Shown here in pieces: positions 6,964-15,866 of a stretch of 64,000 nt of DNA; positions within the stretch are counted from its first letter, which is position 1, and every line of letters starts with the position of its first letter. Source of the DNA: Anabaena sp. WA102 (GTDB lineage: Bacteria > Cyanobacteriota > Cyanobacteriia > Cyanobacteriales > Nostocaceae); the NCBI RefSeq assembly GCF_001277295.1, contig NZ_CP011456.1:496001-560000 (forward strand), in the 5' to 3' direction. The translations under genes and the position numbers were made by a program. The notes under the pieces were generated by a model that was given only the letters and a program-made list of their open reading frames with translations, was not told the DNA's origin and did not search any database.

Positions 6964-9900
6964 ATGTATCTGCCTTCTTTACATCCACAACACCTTGAAG
7001 AATTAGTCAAGAACAGTGGTATAAACTTAGACTTAATTCTTTTAAACTTTAAATCGCTTCAGGGCATCAGTGCTTATGAATATTTGCTAATTTCTGACCA
7101 ACTCCCTCGCACCAATACAGGGATGATTAGAAATGCTTGGTTGCAGCGTTATCATCATGTTACCGCAGGTGGTTGGTGGTGTTCGGGACTAGACCCCCTC
7201 AACAATTGGCACAATATGGAATGGGGATGTTTTAAGCCCAACCAACCGCGACAAAATCAAAAAGGTAAATCCATCAAATATGAACATCCTCCCAGTACAC
7301 CCACACGCATATTTTGTTTACGCATATCCTTACAAATTTGGCAAGAAGTTGGACAACGTTACAACTTAAGTTTACCGGAAAATATCACCATTAATCATGA
7401 TGGTGAAGCCGAAGGTTTTTGGTCATGGGTAATTAAAAATAAAATAGCTATTGTTATTTGTGAAGGTGTGAAAAAAGCCGCAGCCCTTTTAAGTCAGGGA
7501 TATGTTGCGATTGCGATTCCCGGCATTAATAGCGGTTATCGGGTCATTAAAGATGAATTTGGCAAAGTTACCCGTCGGCAATTAATCCCTGATTTAGCCG
7601 CATTTACAAATACAAAACGCGATTTTTATATTTGTTTTGATTTTGAAACCCAAGCCAAAAAAATTGCCGCTGTCAATAATGCTATTTCCCAACTCGGTTA
7701 TTTATTTCAACAACAAAACTGCCCTGTTAAAGTTGTCGAACTTCCAGGAAAAGAAAAAGGAGTTGATGAATTTATCATTGCCAAAGGTGCAACAGCCTTT
7801 GATAAAACTTATCGTCAAAGTCTAGATTTAGATATTTATATTGCCCAAACTAAACCTCACACAGAGTTAACAATTCCGGCAACACTGACTATTAACCGTC
7901 CTTATTTGGGAAATATTGCCTTTCCTACCTCTGGTTTAGTGGGAGTTAAATCAGCAAAAGGTACAGGTAAAACCACAGCCCTACAAAGCATTTTTCAACA
8001 ATCAAAAAACAATAATCAACCAGTTTTGTTAATTACCCATAGAATCATCTTAGGACGGTTTTTATGTGATAAAATCGGCATTAAATGGGGTTTTGAACAG
8101 GAAGCATGGAGTATAGAAGCTGATGAAGTACCTGTTACTTATCCTTTAGCAATTACCCCATCTTTAGGATTATGTGTAGATTCAATTTGGAAATTAAAAC
8201 CTGAAGATTGGCATGGTGCAATATTAATTTTAGACGAAGTTGAACAATCTTTATGGCATTTACTCAATAGCAATACCTGTAAACAAAAACGAGTTAAAAT
8301 TCTCCGCATTTTTCAACAACTAGTTTCTACAATTCTCACAACTGGAGGATTAATCATTGCCCAAGATGCTGATTTATCAGATGTATCTTTAGAATATTTA
8401 CAGACTTTATCAGGAATTAAATTAACACCTTGGGTAGTTGTTAATGAATGGAAACCAGCAAAAGGTTGGGATACCACTTTTTATGATTCACCCAATCCTA
8501 CACCCTTAATTCATCAATTGGAATTAGATTTAATTGCTGGGCGAAGATGTTATGTAACTACCGATAGTCGTTCTGGACGTTACAGTTGTGAAACCATTGA
8601 ACGTTATTTAAGAGAACGTTTACAAAAGCTCAGAAGAGAATTTCCTGAAACCTTGGTAGTTAGCAGTCATACTACAAATACACCTGGCCATGCAGCCGTT
8701 AATTTAATAGCAGCAATAAATCAAAAAATTACTGATTATGACACTGTTTTTGTTACCCCTAGTTTGGGAACAGGAATTAGTATTGATGTCCAACATTTTG
8801 ACCGAGTTTATGGTATTTTTCAAGGAGTAATTCCTGACTCAGAAGCCCGTCAAGCTTTAGCAAGAGTTAGAGATAATGTTCCCCGTGTAATTTGGTGTGC
8901 TAAACGCGGTATTGGCTTAATTGGTAGCGGTAGTACAAATTATCGGTTACTATCTCATTGGTATCAAGAAAATCAAAAAGAAAATTTGGCTTTATTAAGT
9001 CCTTTACACAAAATAGATGTAGATTTACCTTTAGTTTATGATCCCATTCATTTACGCACTTGGGCAAAATTATCTGCTAGGGTAAATGCCTCTATTCGTC
9101 TTTATCGGCAATCTATGCAAGATGGATTGATAGCTGATGGTCATTATATTCAAATGCGAAGTAATGAAGTACAAAACAATATTCTCCGTGATTTACGTTT
9201 AGCCTTTTTCGCCACTGAACCTAGTGATTTAGAAAATCGTCAACGGTTAATTGTCGAAATTGTGAAAGTGCAAAAAGATTGGGCGCAAAGTCGTCAAAAA
9301 GCTAAAGAAATTAAACGCAAAATCAAGGACATTAAGCAGCAGAATCAATTAGCAGCAGCCAATTCTGTAGCTACAGCCAAAGATATTAACTATGTAGAAT
9401 ATGAACAACTATTGACTAAACATTCTCTCAGTAATGCAGAACGTCATCAAGTTAATAAATATATTCTCAGACAAAGGTATGGAATTGTAGTTACTCCTCA
9501 ACTGAAATTACAAGACGAAAAAGGATATTATGGGCAATTGTTAATTCATTATTATTTAACTCATGAAAGTGAATATTTTCATGTTAAAGATCAACAAGAA
9601 TGGAGTCAGCAATTATTGTGGGGTGAGGGTAAGGTTTTTCTGCCAGATTTAAGAACTTATACGCTCAAAGTGGAAGCTATGCGGGCTTTGGGAATAATGC
9701 AATTTTTGGAAATAGAAAGGGTATTTACTGAAAATGATGCTGACTTAATTTGGTTGAAAAATGTGGCCATACAAAGTAGTAGACATATTAAACGCGCTTT
9801 AGGAATTGATTTAGTTAGAGGTAAGGAATCTGTTGCGGGAATTAAGTTATTAAACAGACTTTTAAGTTTGTTGGGTTTGAAGTTGCAACAAGTCAATGAT

Positions 9901-10062
9901 GGTTATAAAATTGATTTAGAAACTCTCAATGATGGTAGAAATAAAATATTTGCAGTTTGGCAACATCGTGATGATTTGATGTTAACTTCTTTACATAATA
10001 TGGAACGAGAAATAGTGGATTTATCTAGGAAGTCTCAGTATGAAACTGTGTTGATAAGTTGA
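6964..10062 (+). CDS. Plasmid replication protein, CyRepA1-type (DUF3854 plus helicase)
   Basis: A 1032-residue protein of the kind annotated as CyRepA1 family replication proteins in cyanobacteria. The N-terminal half includes a TOPRIM-like DUF3854 region (IVICEGVKKAAALLSQGYVA, about residue 163, then a FDFE acidic strand near 223), the type seen in primases. The middle is an SF-type ATPase: Walker A SAKGTGKTTAL (about 329-339), acidic Walker B LILDEVEQSLW (about 419) and a downstream SLGTGISIDVQHFD motif followed by ARQALARVRDN, a motif VI-like arginine region. Family knowledge points to plasmid replication initiation. Its neighbours here are chromosomal, so it may mark an integrated plasmid or a domesticated copy. 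Confidence 0.75.
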   Translation: MYLPSLHPQHLEELVKNSGINLDLILLNFKSLQGISAYEYLLISDQLPRTNTGMIRNAWLQRYHHVTAGGWWCSGLDPLNNWHNMEWGCFKPNQPRQNQKGKSIKYEHPPSTPTRIFCLRISLQIWQEVGQRYNLSLPENITINHDGEAEGFWSWVIKNKIAIVICEGVKKAAALLSQGYVAIAIPGINSGYRVIKDEFGKVTRRQLIPDLAAFTNTKRDFYICFDFETQAKKIAAVNNAISQLGYLFQQQNCPVKVVELPGKEKGVDEFIIAKGATAFDKTYRQSLDLDIYIAQTKPHTELTIPATLTINRPYLGNIAFPTSGLVGVKSAKGTGKTTALQSIFQQSKNNNQPVLLITHRIILGRFLCDKIGIKWGFEQEAWSIEADEVPVTYPLAITPSLGLCVDSIWKLKPEDWHGAILILDEVEQSLWHLLNSNTCKQKRVKILRIFQQLVSTILTTGGLIIAQDADLSDVSLEYLQTLSGIKLTPWVVVNEWKPAKGWDTTFYDSPNPTPLIHQLELDLIAGRRCYVTTDSRSGRYSCETIERYLRERLQKLRREFPETLVVSSHTTNTPGHAAVNLIAAINQKITDYDTVFVTPSLGTGISIDVQHFDRVYGIFQGVIPDSEARQALARVRDNVPRVIWCAKRGIGLIGSGSTNYRLLSHWYQENQKENLALLSPLHKIDVDLPLVYDPIHLRTWAKLSARVNASIRLYRQSMQDGLIADGHYIQMRSNEVQNNILRDLRLAFFATEPSDLENRQRLIVEIVKVQKDWAQSRQKAKEIKRKIKDIKQQNQLAAANSVATAKDINYVEYEQLLTKHSLSNAERHQVNKYILRQRYGIVVTPQLKLQDEKGYYGQLLIHYYLTHESEYFHVKDQQEWSQQLLWGEGKVFLPDLRTYTLKVEAMRALGIMQFLEIERVFTENDADLIWLKNVAIQSSRHIKRALGIDLVRGKESVAGIKLLNRLLSLLGLKLQQVNDGYKIDLETLNDGRNKIFAVWQHRDDLMLTSLHNMEREIVDLSRKSQYETVLIS

Positions 10063-10071
10063 CCAAAAAAA

Positions 10072-10106
10072 CAGATCCCCGACTTCTTTGAGAAGTCGGG
10101 GATCTG
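10072..10106. terminator. Perfect hairpin after the replication-type gene (repeat family)
   Basis: CAGATCCCCGACTTCTT and its complement form a 17-bp stem ten bases after the stop codon. It is the same dispersed hairpin as 2137-2167. It may act as a terminator, although the 3' side has no U-run. Confidence 0.5.
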
Positions 10107-10142
10107 TGGTAGAATCTAGTTTGTGCGCCTACAAGTGACAAA

Positions 10143-11453
10143 ATGAATAAAAATATCAATTTTGATGTTGTTAATGCTTTGCACCAACAGGGTTTAGATC
10201 ATTATCAGGATGGTAATTATCAACAAGCGATCGCTAATTTTGATACAGTTTTGGAATTATACCCTGATTTTTCGATAGCTTATATTAATCGAGGTAATAT
10301 TTTTCATATTTTAGGGAATTATGAAAAAGCTATTGCTGATTATAATCAATGTATAAAAATAAATCCTAATTTTGCGGAAGCCTATCATAATCTTGGTAAT
10401 AGCTATTATGCTTTGCAAGAATATGAAAATGCGCTTTCTAATTATAATTTTTCTCTAGAAATTAATCCTAAATTTGGTGCAGCTTACTACAATCGCGGTT
10501 TAGTTTATGCTCGTATTCAAGAATATCACCAAGCGATCGCTAACTTTAATCAAGCATTAAAAATAGTCCCTGATGATATTCAAGCATACTCTGAAAGAGG
10601 TTTAGTCTATAGCAATTTGGGAGATTATGAAAGTGCTATTCAAGATTATAATCAAGCATTACAAATCAATCCCACATTAGCTTTAGTATATGGTTTTCGA
10701 GCTAATGCACATCATCAATTAGGAAATTATGAAAATGCTATTCAAGATTATAACCAAGCATTACAAATCAATCCCCATTTAGCTACAGCGTATTATGGAC
10801 GGGGAATGGTACGAGAGGCTATGCAAGACTTTGTTAATGCAGTTACAGATTATACTCAAGCTATAAAAGTGTCTCCAGAATTTGCCCCGGCTTATTGTAA
10901 GCGAGGTGATGCTCATAAGTTGTTAAGTAATATACAAATGGCTATTCAAGACTATAATCAAGCCTTACTAATAGATACAGATTTTTTAGCTGCTTATTAT
11001 CATCGAGGTAATAGTCGTTATGCAGTTAAGGATTTTGCTGGTGCAGTTAGTGATTTCACAGAGGCTTTACGCTTGAATCCCCAGTCTGCTGTATTTTATA
11101 GCGATCGCGCTAATGCTCGTTATGCCCTGAAAGAATATCAAAAAGCTATATCAGATTATACTCAAGCTATCAGCATTAACCCTAGTTTAGCTGAAGATTG
11201 GTTTAATCGAGGTCGGAGTCGCTTTCTGGTTGGAGAATTAAATACCGCATTAGCAGATTTAAACCAAGCGATACAATTACAGCCCCGTTATCCTTTAGCT
11301 TATTTAGTCAGAGCAGATATCCATAAACATTTGGGTAATCAATTAGATGCGATCGCCGATTTTCGTAAATCTGCTGATCTCTATTCTCAGTCAGGAAATA
11401 CGCGGTATTATCAGGAGATTACCAATCTGATTTCCAGAATGTCTCAGTCTTGA
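10143..11453 (+). CDS. Tetratricopeptide-repeat protein
   Basis: A 436-residue protein made almost wholly of about twelve 34-residue TPR units, each with the G-Y and A-Y/N-P signatures (for example DYNQALQINP and AYYNRGLVY). There is no signal peptide, membrane segment or catalytic domain, so it is a cytosolic scaffold whose partner is unknown. Two neighbouring repeats (about residues 160-225) share long identical stretches (ENAIQDYNQALQINP), which suggests recent internal duplication. It follows the CyRepA1-type gene by 80 bases, separated by a hairpin, so operon membership is uncertain. Confidence 0.85.
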   Translation: MNKNINFDVVNALHQQGLDHYQDGNYQQAIANFDTVLELYPDFSIAYINRGNIFHILGNYEKAIADYNQCIKINPNFAEAYHNLGNSYYALQEYENALSNYNFSLEINPKFGAAYYNRGLVYARIQEYHQAIANFNQALKIVPDDIQAYSERGLVYSNLGDYESAIQDYNQALQINPTLALVYGFRANAHHQLGNYENAIQDYNQALQINPHLATAYYGRGMVREAMQDFVNAVTDYTQAIKVSPEFAPAYCKRGDAHKLLSNIQMAIQDYNQALLIDTDFLAAYYHRGNSRYAVKDFAGAVSDFTEALRLNPQSAVFYSDRANARYALKEYQKAISDYTQAISINPSLAEDWFNRGRSRFLVGELNTALADLNQAIQLQPRYPLAYLVRADIHKHLGNQLDAIADFRKSADLYSQSGNTRYYQEITNLISRMSQS

Positions 11454-11602
11454 ATAGGGGGTAGGGGGGTAGGGGGGTAGGGGAGTAGGGGGGGTAGGGG
11501 AGTAGGGGGGGTAGGGGAGTAGGGGGGGTAGGGGAGTAGGGGGGGTAGGGGAGTAGGGGGGGTAGGGGAGTAGGGGGGGTAGGGGAGTAGGGGAGTAGGG
11601 GA
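11454..11602. repeat. G-rich tandem array (GTAGGGG type, 17-bp unit)
   Basis: It begins one base after the TPR stop codon. A repeating unit AGTAGGGGGGGTAGGGG (17 bp) occurs about six times, flanked by shorter TAGGGG units. The G-runs are all on the plus strand. A C-rich counterpart lies at 32322-32430. Long apparent reading frames through the array are artefacts of the repeat. Confidence 0.85.
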
Positions 11603-11651
11603 GAAATTTCTTTCTTCTTTCTTCTTTCTTCTTTCTCCTGAACTCCTGAAT

Positions 11652-11674
11652 GGGCGCAGGCCCTGCGCCCCTAC
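11652..11674. repeat. GGGCGCAGG/CCTGCGCCC palindrome, intergenic copy
   Basis: The 19-bp palindrome GGGCGCAGGCCCTGCGCCC is followed by CTAC. The same element occurs at 25323, 27566 and 42423 and, altered, within hglE at 45723 and 47268. A sister palindrome with GGGGTTTCCCC at its centre occurs at 11719-11741 and 35308-35330. Confidence 0.8.
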
Positions 11675-11718
11675 CTCCTGATAGCGCAGCGTGGCGTTAG
11701 CCATACTCCTGAACTCCT

Positions 11719-11741
11719 GGAGGGGGAAACCCCGCCCCTAC
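11719..11741. repeat. GGCGGGG/CCCCGCC palindrome supplying the pyrE stop
   Basis: A palindrome of the GTAGGGGCGGGGTTTCCCC type. On the minus strand its leading GTAG contains the TAG stop codon of pyrE (11738-11740), so the 3' end of pyrE is defined by the repeat. A matching copy is at 35308-35330. Confidence 0.65.
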
Positions 11742-12355
11742 TTAATTTCTCGATAGTGTTTTTGAAGATCCTCAATCGTAAATAAAGCCTCAAACTGCAA
11801 CCCAGCCGACTCATATAGCTCCCCACCGCCCTGCAATCTATCTATGAGGGAAATTACCCTATCTACCGTATAACCAGCCGCCTGTAGCCTCTCCACAGCC
11901 TTGAGCGCAGATTGTCCAGTTGTTACCACATCTTCCAAAACCACGACTTTTGCCCCCTGGGGTAAACTGGGACCTTCAATATAAGCCATTGTTCCGTGTC
12001 CCTTGGCTTCCTTGCGAATAATTAAAGCTGGTATCGGTCTATTTTCGTACACAGAAACTACACTAACTGCTGATACAATAGGATCAGCCCCCAAAGTTAA
12101 ACCTGCTACAGCTTGAGTATCTTTAGGTAACATTGGTAATAATAATCTAGCCATAGCCAAAGCACCTTGGGGGTCAAGTGTTACCTGTTTACCATTAATA
12201 TAGTAAGAACTATGTTGTCCAGAGGAAAGAACAAAATCACCTTCTTGATACGCAAGTCGGCAAAATAAATCTAGTAACTTTTGACGGAGAGTAGTTAAAT
12301 CAGTGGTAGTTGCCCAAATGTTTGGGTTGATAGAAACTTCAGAGGAATAAGACAT
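11738..12355 (-). CDS. pyrE: Orotate phosphoribosyltransferase
   Basis: Converts orotate and PRPP to OMP in pyrimidine synthesis; a cytosolic dimer. The PRPP-binding loop VVVLEDVVTTGQSALKAVE is complete (about residues 135-153), and the flexible-loop IRKEAKGHGT is present (about 112-121). I chose the ATG at 12355 (MSYSSEVSINPN); the frame can be read three codons further from a TTG, but no ribosome site supports that. The resulting 205 residues are normal. The stop codon lies inside a dispersed palindrome. Confidence 0.92.
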   Translation of the reverse strand: MSYSSEVSINPNIWATTTDLTTLRQKLLDLFCRLAYQEGDFVLSSGQHSSYYINGKQVTLDPQGALAMARLLLPMLPKDTQAVAGLTLGADPIVSAVSVVSVYENRPIPALIIRKEAKGHGTMAYIEGPSLPQGAKVVVLEDVVTTGQSALKAVERLQAAGYTVDRVISLIDRLQGGGELYESAGLQFEALFTIEDLQKHYREIK

Positions 12356-12506
12356 TACAAACAATTAAAAGTTGTGTTAAACCAAAATTGAAACTCAACA
12401 GAGTTATCTTTATTAAGCATAAATTAAGATTTACCCAAAAAGTAGCGAGAATTAAATTAATTTAATTCTGTCCGCAGCAACGAGTGTGGTTTTCTCTCTG
12501 AAAATG

Positions 12507-13520
12507 TCAATCCCCCTCTTCACTAATGACTACCTTACCCCGAAAGACAAAGTAATTGTAGATGTTGTAAAACAACATAATTGGAATCAAAAACCCAATG
12601 AAAGTAATCATAAAGACCATTGAAGAGGCAGAAGAGGCAGCTTGATAAATGGTAATAGATGGGGGAATAATGAAAGGAAAGGCAATAAACCCTAAACCAA
12701 TAAACGTTAGTAGAAATATTAATGCCGTGTAAACAAATGAGGCAATTTCCTCTTTTCTATCTAAACTTTTCAGTAGCAACCAAATCAACAGCATACCCAA
12801 TAAAGGAATCAGGGCAAAAATATAAACCTCTGGTTGATGAAATAGCCTGTTTCTGGCATTTTCATAGACAATTGGTGTACTAATTGTAATTAAAATTGCC
12901 CCAATAAAAGTTGTCCAAGCTGCTAATTTTGCTGTGCGAAAATGAGTTTCTTGTAATGTGCCTTCAGTCTTTAAAATTAAGTAAGTTGAACCAATCAACA
13001 CATAACCTTGTACAAGTGTCAATGCTGTTAATAATGATTGCCAACTTAACCAATCCCATATTCCACCTATAAAATGCCCAGCAGCATCAACTTTGATTCC
13101 TGCTAATACACCACCTAATGCAAATCCTTGAAATAAAGAAGCAATAAAACTGCCGATTCCAAAGGCAAAATTCCAAAAACTTTTATTATCAGAATGTTCC
13201 CGAAATTCAAAAGCAACAGCCCGTAGAATCAACCCTACAACCATCACCATCAAAGGTAAATAAAGGGCAGTGAGAATTGTTCCATAAGCCAAAGGAAAAG
13301 CCCCAAATAATGCCCCTGCCATTAAAACTAACCAAGTTTCGTTAGCATCCCAAACATTACCTAAACTGGTCATTAATAGGCTACGGCGTTTTTCATCAGA
13401 AGAAGTCAAAGAGAGGATACCAACGCCTAAATCAAAGCCATCTAAAAGCACATACAGGAACAGAAAAAGCCCTAGAATTACAAACCAAACTTGTGGTAAA
13501 AAATGCAATAAAGCTTCCAT
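12507..13520 (-). CDS. cydB: Cytochrome bd-type quinol oxidase subunit II
   Basis: Membrane subunit of the terminal quinol oxidase that reduces oxygen to water without pumping protons. The 337-residue protein has eight or nine hydrophobic helices and the family start WFVILGLFLFLYVLLDGFDLGVGIL, followed by NVWDANETWLVL. It follows cydA by ten bases and is certainly cotranscribed with it. In diazotrophic cyanobacteria such oxidases help in respiratory oxygen removal, though nothing here shows heterocyst-specific control. Length is a little short of the E. coli subunit but normal for the cyanide-insensitive subgroup. Confidence 0.92.
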   Translation of the reverse strand: MEALLHFLPQVWFVILGLFLFLYVLLDGFDLGVGILSLTSSDEKRRSLLMTSLGNVWDANETWLVLMAGALFGAFPLAYGTILTALYLPLMVMVVGLILRAVAFEFREHSDNKSFWNFAFGIGSFIASLFQGFALGGVLAGIKVDAAGHFIGGIWDWLSWQSLLTALTLVQGYVLIGSTYLILKTEGTLQETHFRTAKLAAWTTFIGAILITISTPIVYENARNRLFHQPEVYIFALIPLLGMLLIWLLLKSLDRKEEIASFVYTALIFLLTFIGLGFIAFPFIIPPSITIYQAASSASSMVFMITFIGFLIPIMLFYNIYNYFVFRGKVVISEEGD

Positions 13521-13530
13521 ATAATTGTTC

Positions 13531-14973
13531 CTATTGTGGCGTTTCCAGAGGACGACTATCGGGAATATGACTTACAGATTCAGTGACAATGACTGTTTTG
13601 ATATCACCTCCAGGTATTGGTAAAGTTAAATCTGGTCCCTTGCGAATAATGCGGCTACCAAAAAACATGGCTGAGACAAACAAAACACTGTAAAGAAGGG
13701 CAATAACCGTGAGTGAAAATAACACTTCACTTGGTTCTAAATGAGAAGCTGCATCAGTAGTACGAATTTGCCCGTATACAGTCCAAGGTTGTCTTCCCAC
13801 ACAGCGAACAATCCAGCCTGATTCAATCGCAATATAGCCCAAAGGTGCAGCTAGAATCCAAGCCCGTAACAACCATTTTTGTTGAGTTAAGTTGTGCGAA
13901 CTCAGTTTACCCCTGAGCCATTGCAGGATACTCCACAGCATTAATCCTACTAAGAAAAAGCCGATTCCTGCCATGATTCGGAAGGAATAAAAAATCAAAG
14001 GAATCATTGGGGGACGGTCTTCTGGTTTCCATTCTTTCAGTCCCAATACTGGTTCAGAAAGTTTGGGTTTGAGTTCTAAAATGTAACTTAAACCATTAGG
14101 AATAGAAATTTCCCAGTCATTTTTCTCAGCTTTTCTATTCGGAATTGCTAATATATTCCATTTGGCAGATTCACCAGCGGGTACTGTTTCCCATTGGGCT
14201 TCAATTGCGGCTAATTTAGTTGGTTGATAGTGATAAACTTGATCACCACTAGCATGACCAATGTAGACCTGTAAGGGAGCAACAAAAATAGATATTGCTA
14301 AAACTATTTTAAATGATTTGCTGAAAAATTCTGAATGGCGATTATTGAGAATATACCAAGCACTAATACCACCAATGACAAATAAAGAAGTCTCCAAAGT
14401 TGCTAAGAACATATGGAGAACACTATTCACCATGAAGGGATTTAAAATTGCTTGAAAATAGTCATCAACAATAAATTTACCATTCACCATTTGTCCACCA
14501 CTAGGAGTTTGAAACCATGAATTAGCAACCAAAATCCAGAATGTGGAAAGATTCGCCCCAAAAGCCACGAGAATAGTCGCTAAATAGTGAATTACAGGGG
14601 GAACTCGTTCCCAACCAAACATCATAATTCCTAGAAAAGAAGCCTCTAGCATAAAGGCCATTGACCCTTCAAATCCCAGAATACTACCTAAGAAATCTCC
14701 CACGGCTTCCGATAATGGTGCCCAGTTAGTCCCAAACTGAAAACCCATTGGTAAACCTGATGCAACTCCGATTCCAAAGTTTAGTAAATACAGTTTTGAC
14801 CAGAAACGAGCGTGATGATAATAAGTGGGATTTTTGGTTTTTAACCATAGTCCTTCTACGACAATTAAGTAGATAGACATACCTGTGGTCAGGACAGGCC
14901 AAATCATGTGAAAAATTGCTGTAAATGCAAATTGCAACCGTGATAAAGCTAGGGTATTAGATAAAATTTCCAT
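13531..14973 (-). CDS. cydA: Cytochrome bd-type quinol oxidase subunit I
   Basis: Haem-bearing subunit with the quinol site. His22 (FTAIFHMIWP) is the conserved axial haem ligand in the first helix, and GHASGDQVYHYQPTKLAA (about residues 240-257) holds the second His region at the start of the Q-loop. The motif GRQPWTVYGQIRT (about 393-405) is typical of the family and of the cyanide-insensitive oxidase branch. The Q-loop is of the short type, giving a 480-residue protein. First gene of the cydAB operon. Confidence 0.92.
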   Translation of the reverse strand: MEILSNTLALSRLQFAFTAIFHMIWPVLTTGMSIYLIVVEGLWLKTKNPTYYHHARFWSKLYLLNFGIGVASGLPMGFQFGTNWAPLSEAVGDFLGSILGFEGSMAFMLEASFLGIMMFGWERVPPVIHYLATILVAFGANLSTFWILVANSWFQTPSGGQMVNGKFIVDDYFQAILNPFMVNSVLHMFLATLETSLFVIGGISAWYILNNRHSEFFSKSFKIVLAISIFVAPLQVYIGHASGDQVYHYQPTKLAAIEAQWETVPAGESAKWNILAIPNRKAEKNDWEISIPNGLSYILELKPKLSEPVLGLKEWKPEDRPPMIPLIFYSFRIMAGIGFFLVGLMLWSILQWLRGKLSSHNLTQQKWLLRAWILAAPLGYIAIESGWIVRCVGRQPWTVYGQIRTTDAASHLEPSEVLFSLTVIALLYSVLFVSAMFFGSRIIRKGPDLTLPIPGGDIKTVIVTESVSHIPDSRPLETPQ

Positions 14974-15078
14974 ACTCTTTGAAGGAGTTACGCAAAACGA
15001 TTAAATATATGTTTATCATATACAATAATATTTGTTTATAGAGTATTACTTCCAAAATTTTTAACCTTTGAAAGGTTC

Positions 15079-15117
15079 GACAATAGGTCGTTTAAGGTTT
15101 GACAATAGGTCGTTTGA
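15079..15117. promoter_or_regulatory. Direct repeat ACAATAGGTCGTTT upstream of cydA
   Basis: GACAATAGGTCGTTTAAGGTTTGACAATAGGTCGTTTGAT is read here in two halves: the 15-base unit GACAATAGGTCGTTT occurs twice, 24 bases apart, about 105-145 bases upstream of the cydA start. Repeats with such spacing suit a dimeric regulator, but no regulator is named by this motif. Confidence 0.35.
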
Positions 15118-15168
15118 TGTTTTCTCCATCTTTTGGTAATTTACAGCAAATTGTCATCAAACCTGGAA

Positions 15169-15435
15169 CAAGAACCCCACCCCCAACCCGCTGACAGGTT
15201 TAGGTTTTTTACATTCTGGTGAGGGCAAGACTTGGGCGACAAGGTGGACAAGGTGACAAGGGAGGAAAACCCTACAGGATGATGTTTTTTGGCAACAATA
15301 ACACACCGTTAAAAGACTATTGTGCGGATAAAATCTTCCTTGTCTACGTTCCCTCCAAGTCTTCCCAGTCTTGCCTTCACAGACAATATTAAAAACCTAC
15401 CCTTGTGAGGGAGGGGTTGGGGGGTGGGTTTCTTG
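15169..15435. mobile_element. 267-bp inverted-repeat element upstream of the HLIP genes
   Basis: CAAGAACCCCACCCCCAACC (from 15169) and the reverse-complement-like GGGTTGGGGGGTGGGTTTCTTG (15414-15435, shown here only as its ends GGGTTGG...TTTCTTG) form imperfect terminal inverted repeats. The interior includes further inverted material (ACAAGG/AAGTCTTGCC). No reading frame. Probably a non-autonomous element or a dispersed foldback repeat. Confidence 0.5.
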
Positions 15436-15653
15436 CACCCATAACACAGGGAAGTGCTGTAATTTCCTCAACGGCTTTGTTGACCTCTACAAATCAAAAA
15501 TTTCTACCTTTTAGCCCTAATTCAACTTGATTATACGGTATACCCAATAGATTTAAGTACGGGTTAACGTACTTTTTTGTAGTGTCAAGCCCTTGTCAAA
15601 AATATTTACAAAATGTTATATTAGTTTACATAAGAGAACAATAAAGAAAAAAC

Positions 15654-15866
15654 ATGACAGTTAAAGGCTTTACCACCAACGAACTAGGTCAACTCAACAG
15701 CTTTGCGATTGAACCCAAAGTATATGTAGACCAAACACCAAGGGTAGGTTTCACAGAATACGCAGAAAAGCTGAATGGACGTTTAGCCATGATTGGCTTT
15801 GTCTCACTCATAGCTGTAGAAGCGATTACAGGAAATGGCTTGATTGGATGGTTGACAAGCCTGTAA
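15654..15866 (+). CDS. High-light-inducible protein (HLIP / one-helix CAB-like)
   Basis: A 70-residue one-helix protein of the thylakoid membrane. The chlorophyll-binding signature is visible as YAEKLNGRLAMIGFVSLIAVEAITG (residues about 37-61), with the E-x-x-N-G-R-x-A-M core. Such proteins bind chlorophyll and carotenoids and protect photosystems and chlorophyll synthesis during stress. The AT-rich leader offers a promoter (TATATT). The last two thirds of the gene have been copied directly downstream to give a second, shorter HLIP. Confidence 0.9.
   Translation: MTVKGFTTNELGQLNSFAIEPKVYVDQTPRVGFTEYAEKLNGRLAMIGFVSLIAVEAITGNGLIGWLTSL

Larger units (their letters stand above)
14974..15653. other. 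Intergenic region between cydA and the HLIP genes
   Basis: There is no gene. The left part is the cydA leader, with two tandem copies of a short motif (GACAATAGGTCGTTT at about 15079 and 15103) that could be an operator. The centre (15169-15435) is an inverted-repeat element, listed separately. The right part, just before the first HLIP gene, is AT-rich and contains TATATT and TACATAAGA motifs suitable for a promoter. Confidence 0.45.

Noticed and set aside
11444..11704. Proline-rich reading frame on the minus strand
   Set aside because: It is the translation of the GTAGGGG tandem array and a palindrome, not a gene.
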